Of a stretch of DNA of 64,000 nt, positions 53,976 to 61,546 are shown piece by piece; the first letter of the stretch is position 1; every line of letters starts with the position of its first letter. The position numbers were made by a program, and so were the translations under genes. Under the pieces are notes generated by a model. That model searched no databases. It was not told the origin of the DNA and worked only from the letters and a program-made list of their open reading frames with translations. Source of the DNA: CALMEH01 sp964548225 (GTDB taxonomy: Bacteria; Acidobacteriota; Blastocatellia; Pyrinomonadales; Pyrinomonadaceae); assembly GCA_964548225.1 (NCBI GenBank), contig CAZJQP010000011.1:14716-78715 (forward strand), read 5' to 3'.

Positions 53976-56444
53976 TTATTTAGTCATCGTTGATTTCAAC
54001 TGGTTTAATTGTGCTTCAACCTGCGGATCAACGTCGGTCATAATATTTTTCACGTCCTTGTCCCATTTCGCCCGGTCGCGTTCGATATAAACGAATTTCC
54101 AAGCGTGAAGCGTTCCCGAATTCGGATACATTCCTTTGACGTAAGGCTTCTTCATCCAATTAGTTGCAGGAATCGTCAACGGCATTGCGGGCATTTTATC
54201 CAACACATAATACTCGGCGCGTGCAAGTTTTTCATATCGAAGCTGTGGATTTAGTTCGGCGTTGGCTTCATCAAGCATTTTGTCATAAGTTTCGTCTTGA
54301 AAACCTGAACCGCCGTCATTCGGAAAACCGTAATGCAATCCTAAAAACGTATATGGATCCATATAATCGCCAGACCACAAACTTTGCGCCAAACCTTCAT
54401 ACTGAAGTGCATTTCGCATTGGCAAAAACGTGCGAAACTCCATATTTTGAAGCGGAACCGTAATGCCCAGATTTTGCTTAAATTGCGATTGAACAAATTC
54501 GGCAATAACTTGATTTGATTCGCCTTTGTTAAAAGTGAGCGCAACTTTATCCGCCGGAAATGTCGGACACGACCAATCATTGCCTTCTTTAACAACCGGA
54601 AAACCGGCTTCAGTCAAAAGTTTTCTCGCCAATTCGGGGTTAAAATCGTTGCGCTTCGCCCAATCTTCTGCCGAAATTCCCTTTTGTTGGCGGATTTCCT
54701 CGCCGACTTTTTGCATCGCTTTATCGTATTCGGGAAAAATTCCGCTCGGCGTGTAATAATAAAGCGGTTTTGTTACCTTGCGTGATTCCGAAAGCGTTAC
54801 ACGATCTAAAGCCGCGCTGAATGCTTGACGAACTTTGACATTATCAAACGGCGGCTTGCGAATATTGAAACTGTAGTAAGATGAAGCATTTTCGGGGAAA
54901 TCCAAATATTCATCTTTATATTGACGGATTTCATCAATCCACGAAGCCAAAATGCCGTGATTCAAAAACCCGTCAATTTCGCCCGCTTTATACATATTCA
55001 GACGAGTCGTAAGTTCTTCGACTGCCGGAAATTCGATGCGGTCGAGCTTCACATTTGCCGCATCCCAATAATTCGGATCTTTTTCGACAATCAACACATT
55101 ATACGGCTTATGTTCCTTCACCTTAAATGCGCCGTTGGTTATGATATTTTCCGGTCGTGTCCAATTGTTACCGTGTTTTTCAATTGTGTGCTGCGGCACG
55201 AGACGGAAAAATTGATGTGTCAGCAACCCGACAAAAAATGGCGCAGGTTGGCGCAAAGTTATCCGAAAAGTATAATCGTCAATCGCTTCTGCACCGATGT
55301 CTTCACCTTTAACCGGAACTAAATCAGCAGGTTGAATTTCTTCCGCAAATGCTTGTTCAAGCCAAAAACGATTGCCATACATCAATTTCGTAACCGGCTT
55401 TTTCTTGGCTTTTTCGAGTTCGGCTTTTTTCGCTTCGTCCGTTGCTTCGCCGATTCGCACATCGAGAGCGTTGTTGTCATCAACTCGTTTTGCATTTTCC
55501 GCCGCAATCGAATCAACCAACTTTTTCGCATCCTTCGACATCGCAGAAGTTGCAAACCATTCGTTTGTGGAAAACAAATCACCGTCAATAATTTTGTTCA
55601 AACCATCCGCCAAAGCCTGTTTCGCGCCGTCGTTACACACATTTACATCAGCGCAAGCAAGAGCATCAGGCGAAAGATTTGCCGCCAAAAATTTAGTCAA
55701 TTCGTCTTTCGATTCTTTGATTTTTGTCGCTAAAGCTGTTGGATTTTTGATTTCGGAAGGTAGAAAAGTGAAAACTGCTTTCAGTTTCGGATTGCCTTCG
55801 ATGGCGCGGGCGCGACCAAATGAATCATTGTAGAGTGTCGTGCGTTCTGGGGATTTGATAAATTTGCGAAAATCGGTTTCCGTGCCGAAAGGCGTTATTG
55901 CGGGCGCGTCCGCAGGTTTTTCCGCCAAATCTTTGTCTAAAATGAATTCACCGTTGCGTCGCACAAAATATTTTTTACCGTTGACGGCTTCCGCATATTT
56001 GATGAAATAGCCGAGCGGTGCAGTGCGCGAAAGCGTTTCAGGCGCAAATCCGCGTCGGAAACTATAAACAAAATCTTTAGCGGTAATCGGCGTGCCATCG
56101 CTCCATTTGGCGGTTTTTCGAAGATAAAAAATAAATTCGTCTTGATTGGTCGAAGTTTCCCAACGCTCGGCGATTGCCGGAATCGGCGACATATCTTTCG
56201 GGTGATATTCGACTAATCCTTCAAACAAAGCCGCCAAAATACGCGCTTCGGGCTGACCGGAAGGAATTTGCGGATCAAGCGTTTCCGATTCGGCACCGGA
56301 AGAATATCGCAAAACATTTCCTTTCGGCAATTCGGTTTTTCCCCAAAATTGATTGTTCGCCGAACTCGTGCAACTAATTAAAAAAGACGAAATAACAATC
56401 AATACCGAAAAACTGCGAACCCGTTTGAAACCAATTTTCGTCAT
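53976..56444 (-). CDS. Peptide ABC transporter substrate-binding lipoprotein, enlarged
   Basis: An SBP_bac_5 family protein of 822 aa (usual size is about 530-600). A lipoprotein signal ends in FLISCTSSANN. Typical motifs: ETLDPQIPSGQPEARIL, LFEGLVEYHPKD, AKWSDGTPITAKDF, then near the middle TNGAFKVKEHKPYNV and FNIRKPPFDNVKVRQAF, and finally AMPLTIPATNWMKKPYVKGM. The extra length lies mainly between about residues 165 and 345 (from AVNGKKYFVRRNGEFIL to the EEIQPADLVP region), which matches no part of the family that I know. It binds peptides in the periplasm for OppBCDF. First of the two binding proteins nearest the permeases. Confidence 0.93.
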   Translation of the reverse strand: MTKIGFKRVRSFSVLIVISSFLISCTSSANNQFWGKTELPKGNVLRYSSGAESETLDPQIPSGQPEARILAALFEGLVEYHPKDMSPIPAIAERWETSTNQDEFIFYLRKTAKWSDGTPITAKDFVYSFRRGFAPETLSRTAPLGYFIKYAEAVNGKKYFVRRNGEFILDKDLAEKPADAPAITPFGTETDFRKFIKSPERTTLYNDSFGRARAIEGNPKLKAVFTFLPSEIKNPTALATKIKESKDELTKFLAANLSPDALACADVNVCNDGAKQALADGLNKIIDGDLFSTNEWFATSAMSKDAKKLVDSIAAENAKRVDDNNALDVRIGEATDEAKKAELEKAKKKPVTKLMYGNRFWLEQAFAEEIQPADLVPVKGEDIGAEAIDDYTFRITLRQPAPFFVGLLTHQFFRLVPQHTIEKHGNNWTRPENIITNGAFKVKEHKPYNVLIVEKDPNYWDAANVKLDRIEFPAVEELTTRLNMYKAGEIDGFLNHGILASWIDEIRQYKDEYLDFPENASSYYSFNIRKPPFDNVKVRQAFSAALDRVTLSESRKVTKPLYYYTPSGIFPEYDKAMQKVGEEIRQQKGISAEDWAKRNDFNPELARKLLTEAGFPVVKEGNDWSCPTFPADKVALTFNKGESNQVIAEFVQSQFKQNLGITVPLQNMEFRTFLPMRNALQYEGLAQSLWSGDYMDPYTFLGLHYGFPNDGGSGFQDETYDKMLDEANAELNPQLRYEKLARAEYYVLDKMPAMPLTIPATNWMKKPYVKGMYPNSGTLHAWKFVYIERDRAKWDKDVKNIMTDVDPQVEAQLNQLKSTMTK

Positions 56445-56554
56445 AGTTTTTTTATTCCTTTTTATATTTGGGAGAGTGTGTTAATAGTCTGCCATTTGTT
56501 GATTTCGCGGAGCGTTTCTACAACAAATCGCAAAACCACTAACTTCTAAACAGC

Positions 56555-58393
56555 CTACGGCTTCCAATCATTGTCAATCTTGACGTTCTTGAGCGACGGC
56601 GCATCGAGCGAATTCATTTCAAAGCCTTTGACGTAAGGCTTGACCAATGAATAAGTCATTGGGAAATATAACGGAATTGCGGGAAGTTCGTCAATTGCCT
56701 CTTCTTCTGTCAGAATGACTTTGTTTTCAACAGTTTGCGGATTTTCGACAGAAGAATTTTCGTCTTCCTTTTTGTCCGTTATAACGTCAGGGGTTTCAGT
56801 AGTTTCTTTTTCCGGCGTTACTTTTTCGGCTTCGTTTTTCTGTTCGGGAACAATAATTTTCGGAGGAAAAATCGCCAACAAATTCGCCGTTTCATCTGCT
56901 ACGGGAAACACCGCGCCGCGCCGTAAAACATCAAATCCCTTCGATTTCGCAATTGCTTCAATTTCGCCTGATTCTTTTACGCTAATTTCGGTTTTAAGGT
57001 TTAAGTTTTGCTCCCACATTTGTTTGATACTCCGGGCAATGCGCTGTTGGATGTCGTTACGGTTGATGACTAAATTGATAGTCGGAAAATTTTCGCCGTT
57101 TGGAAATCCGGCTTCTTCGAGCAATTTTTTTGCACGTTTAACGTCTTGCGATAATTTATTTTCACCTTTTGTGAATGACAAAAATCCGAGCGCAGGTTCG
57201 GTTGCTCCTTCTGTTGTGCCTTCGGTCAAACGTTCGCGTTCGATGGCAATCGCCAGAGCTTCACGAACGCGGCGGTCGTTAAACGGAGCTTTTTCGAGAT
57301 TAAATTCGTAAAAATTCAGCGCGGAATGTGTTGTGCGGTGAAAATCATCGTAAGGTTCAAGCAATTTCAAGGCAAGCGGCGCAAAATCGAAATTCGTAAC
57401 CGCGTCAACATCGCCTTTTCGGTAAAATTGCAAAGCCGTTTCCGCATTTTCCGCCGGCACAAAACGCACTCTTTCGAGTTCTATTTTATCCTTATTCCAA
57501 AAGTTTTCCGCACGGTCAAGTGTGATGCCGTCCTGCCCGATTGAAGAAATCCGAAACGCGCCGTTCGTTACAACAGCGGCGTTTAATTTGCCTGTTTCAA
57601 AATCTTTCCCGTCCCCGTAAATCGGACGAAACAAAGGATGCGCGACCAGCGCGGGGAAATTTTTGTCGGCATTGACAAGCGAAACTTTCAAAGTATAATT
57701 ATCAACCGCTTCAACACCGAAAACGGTTTTTTCGGTTTCAATTTTTTCAGTTGGTTTCTTTTCGGTTTCAATCGTTGTGTTCGCCGTGTTCGTGTTTGTT
57801 TGATTGGTTAAAACCTGTAAATTTTGATTCGCTGCATTCGCAAAAACATCCGGCTCCGTTTCTTCAATAACGGGTAAATTTTCCTTCGGGACAGCCTGCA
57901 TTCCGACAATGTTTTGAAGTAATTTATAATGCGAAACCTTTGTGCCTATTTTCGCAAGTCGTCGCCAAGACCGTTCGAAATCTTTTGCCGTAACACGCTC
58001 GCCGTTCGACCATTTCGCGTCTTTTCGCAAATGAAATGTCCAAGTTTTGAAATCTTCGGACGCTTCCCATTTAATCGAAATTGCCGGAATCGCTTCCAAA
58101 CTTTGCGGATTCGTATCGGTCAAACCTTCAAAAACCGCCCGCACAATGTCTGTTTCCGGCGAAGACGCGGCGAGCGCAGGATCAAAAGTTTTCGGCATTT
58201 TGCCATTTGACCAACGAAACTCTTTTTTTCCCGTCGGCGCAGTTTGTGCGTAAAACGGCTCGGTTCTCGGCTTTTCCAATTCCGCGCAAGAACTGAGGAA
58301 TAAAGCGAAAATAATTATCCAGAGATAAACACAGATAGACACAGATTTTTTTGTAATTTGTAATCTGTAATTTGTAATCCGTGAATAATTCAT
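56555..58393 (-). CDS. Peptide ABC transporter substrate-binding lipoprotein
   Basis: A 612-aa SBP_bac_5 family protein, related in general to the one downstream. Motifs: MPKTFDPALAASSPETDIV, KDAKWSNGERVTAKDFERSW, and near the end AIPLYFPMTYSLVKPYVKG. An acidic, repetitive linker (KNEAEKVTPEKETTETPDV, about 535-575) is unusual. The signal peptide IIIFALFLSSCAEL has a lipobox. The first 27 residues (MNYSRITNYRLQITKK and so on) are encoded by tandem repeat DNA (58320-58384), yet no other start codon precedes the lipobox, so this repeat is in use as the n-region. A second binding protein next to the first suggests two substrate spectra for one transporter. Confidence 0.9.
   Translation of the reverse strand: MNYSRITNYRLQITKKSVSICVYLWIIIFALFLSSCAELEKPRTEPFYAQTAPTGKKEFRWSNGKMPKTFDPALAASSPETDIVRAVFEGLTDTNPQSLEAIPAISIKWEASEDFKTWTFHLRKDAKWSNGERVTAKDFERSWRRLAKIGTKVSHYKLLQNIVGMQAVPKENLPVIEETEPDVFANAANQNLQVLTNQTNTNTANTTIETEKKPTEKIETEKTVFGVEAVDNYTLKVSLVNADKNFPALVAHPLFRPIYGDGKDFETGKLNAAVVTNGAFRISSIGQDGITLDRAENFWNKDKIELERVRFVPAENAETALQFYRKGDVDAVTNFDFAPLALKLLEPYDDFHRTTHSALNFYEFNLEKAPFNDRRVREALAIAIERERLTEGTTEGATEPALGFLSFTKGENKLSQDVKRAKKLLEEAGFPNGENFPTINLVINRNDIQQRIARSIKQMWEQNLNLKTEISVKESGEIEAIAKSKGFDVLRRGAVFPVADETANLLAIFPPKIIVPEQKNEAEKVTPEKETTETPDVITDKKEDENSSVENPQTVENKVILTEEEAIDELPAIPLYFPMTYSLVKPYVKGFEMNSLDAPSLKNVKIDNDWKP
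58320..58384. repeat. Heptanucleotide repeat (TTTGTAA) plus ACACAGATAG-type repeat
   Basis: TTTGTAA and variants four times (58353-58382) behind CAGAGATAAACACAGATAGA and GACACAGAT. The array is translated as the start of a lipoprotein. Confidence 0.85.
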
Positions 58394-58397
58394 ATTT

Positions 58398-59000
58398 CTA
58401 AGTTAAAAGTTTTAATTGCTCGAAAACTTCAATCGTTTTTAATCTTGTTGTTTCAAAACCTGCGGAAGTATCAATCAAAAAATCGGCGTAATGCTTTTTC
58501 TCATCTTGCGGCATTTGTGAATTAATGCGTTTTAACGCCTCAGATTCACTCAAATTATTGCGTAACATCAATCGTTCCAATTGTATCGCAGAATCGCACC
58601 AAACCACAATCAATTTCGTAAATCTTTTATATCCGCCCGATTCAATCATCAAAGCCGCATCAATAATCGCAATCGCCGACGGATTTTCTTTCTCCACTTC
58701 CGCCAACCAATCGTTCTGTGCCTCGAAAACTAATGGATGCACGATAGAATTCAAAAGTTGCCGTTTCGCCTCGTCCGCAAAAATGATTGCGCCCAATTTC
58801 ACACGGTCAAGTTCGCCATTCGGTTGCAAAATTTCCGCGCCGAAATTCTCAACGATTTTCTTCAAACCAACCGTATCCGGCGCAACAACTTCCCGCGCCG
58901 TTTTATCTGCGTCCAAAACAAACGCGCCAAGTTCGCCGAAAACTTCGCAAACGTAAGATTTACCAACAGCAATCGAACCTGTTAATCCGACTTTGAGCAT
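58398..59000 (-). CDS. coaE: Dephospho-CoA kinase
   Basis: Last step of coenzyme A synthesis: phosphorylates the 3'-OH of dephospho-CoA with ATP. The P-loop is GLTGSIAVGKSYV; DADKTAREVVAPD, SIVHPLV and the LMLRNNLSESEALKRINSQM region are typical. 200 aa is normal. It lies 4 bp before the binding protein gene on the same strand, so it may be the first gene of the same transcript, although the functions do not relate. Confidence 0.96.
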   Translation of the reverse strand: MLKVGLTGSIAVGKSYVCEVFGELGAFVLDADKTAREVVAPDTVGLKKIVENFGAEILQPNGELDRVKLGAIIFADEAKRQLLNSIVHPLVFEAQNDWLAEVEKENPSAIAIIDAALMIESGGYKRFTKLIVVWCDSAIQLERLMLRNNLSESEALKRINSQMPQDEKKHYADFLIDTSAGFETTRLKTIEVFEQLKLLT

Positions 59001-59027
59001 ATTTTTTGGTTTCCGATTAAAGATGTT

Positions 59028-59654
59028 TCAATCCAATTTCGATTTCAACTCGATTAGTTTGTCTTTGATAAGCAATTCATTGCTGTCCGTGATGCTGGTT
59101 GCGACAAGAAGATAATCGGCAACGCCTTTGTAACTATGAACATTTTCCGCCGACACGCCCGAAGCAATCGCCATCGGATGATTTCCCAGAAATTCGCGGA
59201 TTTTATTGACTTTTTCGACATCCGCCGGTCTGCCCGTGCCGATTCCGCTGGTTGTAGCAACATCGGTGGCGAGTTTGGCTTCTTCGCAAGCGAGCTTCAA
59301 ATCCAATGGCTGCGGCTGATACTTGAAAGCCAATCCGCTGAACAACAAACCTGCAAATTTTCTGTATTTTCGTGCATCTTCAACGCTCAAAGTCCCATCG
59401 CACCAAAGCCCATCAACCCCCAAAAGCGTCATTCCAACTGCATCTAATTTATAAACGCCCAACATATTAACGCCAATCCAAAGCGAAGGAAAAGCTTCCC
59501 TGACTTTCGCCGCGCAAGCCAACAATTCTTTATCCGAAACCGCGTGATTTATCAGAAAAACTTTTTCGACTCCACACGCTAGACAAGTCTCGACATTCAT
59601 CAAAACCTGTCTTTCATTGAGCATATGGATAACGGGTATTAGTTCGGTTTTCAT
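59028..59654 (-). CDS. BtpA-like TIM-barrel protein
   Basis: A 208-aa protein with beta/alpha-barrel pattern: IPVIHMLNERQVLMNVETCL, GVEKVFLINHAVSD, SLWIGVNMLGVYKLD, ATTSGIGTGRPADVEKVNKI and ASGVSAENVHSYKGVADYLL. The last stretch resembles the BtpA family (photosystem I biogenesis in cyanobacteria, but also found widely as phosphoribosyl-type barrels). Function not settled. Upstream of coaE by 27 bp. Confidence 0.6.
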   Translation of the reverse strand: MKTELIPVIHMLNERQVLMNVETCLACGVEKVFLINHAVSDKELLACAAKVREAFPSLWIGVNMLGVYKLDAVGMTLLGVDGLWCDGTLSVEDARKYRKFAGLLFSGLAFKYQPQPLDLKLACEEAKLATDVATTSGIGTGRPADVEKVNKIREFLGNHPMAIASGVSAENVHSYKGVADYLLVATSITDSNELLIKDKLIELKSKLD

Positions 59655-59669
59655 TTTTTTTCAAGATAA

Positions 59670-60005
59670 TCAAGCAAAAGCAAATTCGCTCATTTTTCTC
59701 AAAGTTTTGGAGCGAAAGCCAAGCACGATTTCGGCTTTCGACAAACCGTTTTCGAGTAAATCGTTGGCGATGCCGTGTTCGGTTTTGTCGAGTTGAACCC
59801 AAACCTTGCCGTTGATAATGTCGAGATGCGCGACGGTTTGATGAACGCGCAGACCGTTTTCCCAACCGACTTCGACCAACAAATAACGGTCGCGCTCACG
59901 GTCAAAAACGACTTCGGTTTCGATGCCTTCTTCGGCAAAAGGCGGCTGAGTATATTTCAATAAAACTTCTTCGATTGCGCCGCGAATTTTCGCTAATTTA
60001 TCCAT
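59670..60005 (-). CDS. xisI: XisI-family protein
   Basis: A 111-aa protein of the XisI family (named for a role in fdxN-element excision in Anabaena). Family stretches: IRGAIEEVLLKYTQPPFAEE, EVVFDRERDRYLLVEVGWEN, LRVHQTVAHLDIINGKVWVQ, KTEHGIANDLLENGLSKAEI and VLGF. Its start overlaps the end of xisH by 13 bp, as is usual for the pair. Whether it takes part in any excision is unknown here; the family is common in cyanobacteria without such elements. Confidence 0.9.
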   Translation of the reverse strand: MDKLAKIRGAIEEVLLKYTQPPFAEEGIETEVVFDRERDRYLLVEVGWENGLRVHQTVAHLDIINGKVWVQLDKTEHGIANDLLENGLSKAEIVLGFRSKTLRKMSEFAFA

Positions 60006-60410
60006 CCGACAATTTCCTCCTTTTCTTCATTTACGCCAAAAACTTTAACCAAAGCGTGTTTTGTCAGCAAATCGTAAAACTCCTGCTGAAAAAGCGTCTG
60101 AAAAACCTCATCGGGAACGGCGAGAAACAGTTCGCGTTCAGGCTCGTTTTCCGCCAAAATCGCCCGATAAAAAATGAATTGACCAAGCGCGTTTTCAAGG
60201 TCGTTCATTTCCGACGCGCCGACAAAACTTTTGACTTCAACCGCAATTTTTCCGCGTTCCTTTTTCCGCCGCCAAAATCCGTTCCGCGCCCAAATCAACA
60301 TAAAGTTTGCGCCCTTTATACTTCAATCGAAACGGGTCATCGGTAATTTTCCAACCGTCTTTGATAAGCGCGTTTTTCACGCAATTATGAAGCAAATCTC
60401 TGGCAGACAT
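59993..60410 (-). pseudogene. xisH: xisH-family gene with a frameshift
   Basis: The intact N-terminal part starts at ATG 60410 (MSARDLLHNCVKNALIKDGW, then KLYVDLGAERILAAEK). Within the sequence GTTCCTTTTTCC at 60255-60266 one extra base shifts the frame, so this part ends early; the C-terminal part (ERGKIAVEVKSFVGASEMND and further) continues in another frame to 59993. The full span is 418 nt, one more than a multiple of three. Without the extra base the product would be about 138 aa, the normal size. It may be a true mutation, an assembly error in a homopolymer, or a programmed slip. xisI downstream is intact. Confidence 0.85.
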
Positions 60411-60424
60411 ACTCTATTTCAATC

Positions 60425-60470
60425 AAAACCTCTCCCGCCGATTATAGCACAAAGCCTTTTCGCATCTGCG
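60425..60470 (-). promoter_or_regulatory. Duplicated promoter cassette before xisH
   Basis: A 46-bp sequence identical at 44 positions to 61285-61330. It holds TGCTATAAT (extended -10; TATAAT at 60441-60446) and a GGGAGAGG ribosome binding site. Leader to the xisH ATG about 25 nt. Confidence 0.8.
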
Positions 60471-60487
60471 ATTTTGAGCATTTTCGT

Positions 60488-60910
60488 TTAATCTTCCGGC
60501 GGATACCAACCAGCTTTTACCCAATGTAACCTTGCGCTCACGGCTTGTTCGGTGTTCATCTGCAAAGCAATAACCGTTACTCGTCCGCAACCAGTTTTAC
60601 CGATAATTTCGCCTGTTTCCAAATCAAATTCAAAATGCCCTTGCCAATCCTCAGTTCGCGGATTGAATAATCTGATTTCCTGTTTGGTTTCTTGGTCAAA
60701 GCCGTGAGTCTTGGCGTGCTTAAAACTGTTGCAGGCGCGACACGCCAGCCATAAATTTTCCTCTTCGTCAGTTCCGTCTGCGGCTTGCGGCAAGATATGT
60801 TCGATTTCCAGAGGCATCGGCAGAATGGCTTGCGGCATTTGGCAATAACCGCAACGAAATTTTGCGGCTTCGGCAATTTTTCTCCGCAATTCGTCGGAAA
60901 TTTTGCTCAT
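60488..60910 (-). CDS. HNH endonuclease
   Basis: A 140-aa protein with the HNH fold: zinc Cys pair CGYCQMPQ, the first His in LEIEHILPQA, then EEENLWLACRACNSFKH, in which Asn, Cys pair and the last His lie. The C-terminal part (TGEIIGKTGCGRVTVIALQM) fits the family that is common in cyanobacteria. Its start overlaps the stop of the gene upstream by 4 bp (ATGA). Probably a nuclease; target unknown. It and its partner form one transcript. Confidence 0.93.
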   Translation of the reverse strand: MSKISDELRRKIAEAAKFRCGYCQMPQAILPMPLEIEHILPQAADGTDEEENLWLACRACNSFKHAKTHGFDQETKQEIRLFNPRTEDWQGHFEFDLETGEIIGKTGCGRVTVIALQMNTEQAVSARLHWVKAGWYPPED

Positions 60911-61284
60911 TTCAAATCGGCGGGCGTTTTTATCAAACCTCGATTAACGGCTTCCAAACAACCTTGTGCTTTGTGCAAAGTCGCTATCTGATAAAGTTCC
61001 GTATAAACTTCGAGTTCGCGTTTTTCAGCCGCTCTAATCGTCCCGCGTTGTTGCAAATCGAGCAATTTGCTCATCCGTTCAGACTGCGCTTTCGGCAATT
61101 TCAAATTTGCCAAAGCCAAAATATCTTCATCCGACCAAGTTTCCAAATTCTCCAGATGTCTGTCGGGAACATATTCCGTTTGGATTTTTTCAGCAATCAC
61201 CTCATCAATCCGCCGTTTCGACATATTGGCAACCTTCTGAAAATTCCGATAAATATTCTCCGGTAAATTAAGCGTAACTTCCAT
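60907..61284 (-). CDS. HNH-associated small protein
   Basis: A 125-aa protein found upstream of such HNH genes. The start MEVTLNLPENIYRNFQKVAN resembles an antitoxin-like ribbon or helix start; EYVPDRHLENLETWSDEDIL follows. The C-terminus (QIATLHKAQGCLEAVNRGLI) is helical. It may regulate or deliver the nuclease. Start ATG 61284; the upstream frame to 61347 is the promoter cassette and is excluded. Confidence 0.85.
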   Translation of the reverse strand: MEVTLNLPENIYRNFQKVANMSKRRIDEVIAEKIQTEYVPDRHLENLETWSDEDILALANLKLPKAQSERMSKLLDLQQRGTIRAAEKRELEVYTELYQIATLHKAQGCLEAVNRGLIKTPADLK

Positions 61285-61330
61285 AAAACCTCTCCCACCG
61301 ATTATAGCACAAAGCCTTTCCGCATCTGCG
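61285..61330 (-). promoter_or_regulatory. Duplicated promoter cassette before the HNH pair
   Basis: Near-identical copy of 60425-60470, with TATAAT at 61301-61306 (extended TGCTATAAT) and ribosome binding site GGGAGAGG right before the ATG at 61284. Confidence 0.8.
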
Positions 61331-61427
61331 GCTTGGTATTTAGCCAACTCAGAGCGATAAAAATTTCGAGCCGCTTGCGCGGCATTTTTTTCCTCTCTGC
61401 CACGGCTCCTCTTTCACCCCAACCCCG

Positions 61428-61480
61428 CAAGATAGAGAAATTCGCTTCCGGCTTCGCTTCGGGCGAATTTCTCTATCTTG
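61428..61480. repeat. Perfect 18-bp inverted repeat
   Basis: CAAGATAGAGAAATTCGC (61428-61445) and its complement (61463-61480) around a 17-nt loop with TTCGCTTC. No gene lies between 61331 and 61546. Confidence 0.85.
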
Positions 61481-61546
61481 CTATCCGAGTTCCAAAATTT
61501 TTTTTGAAATAGAGTAAAAAGGTAAAAGGGTAAAAGCGTCAAAGTG

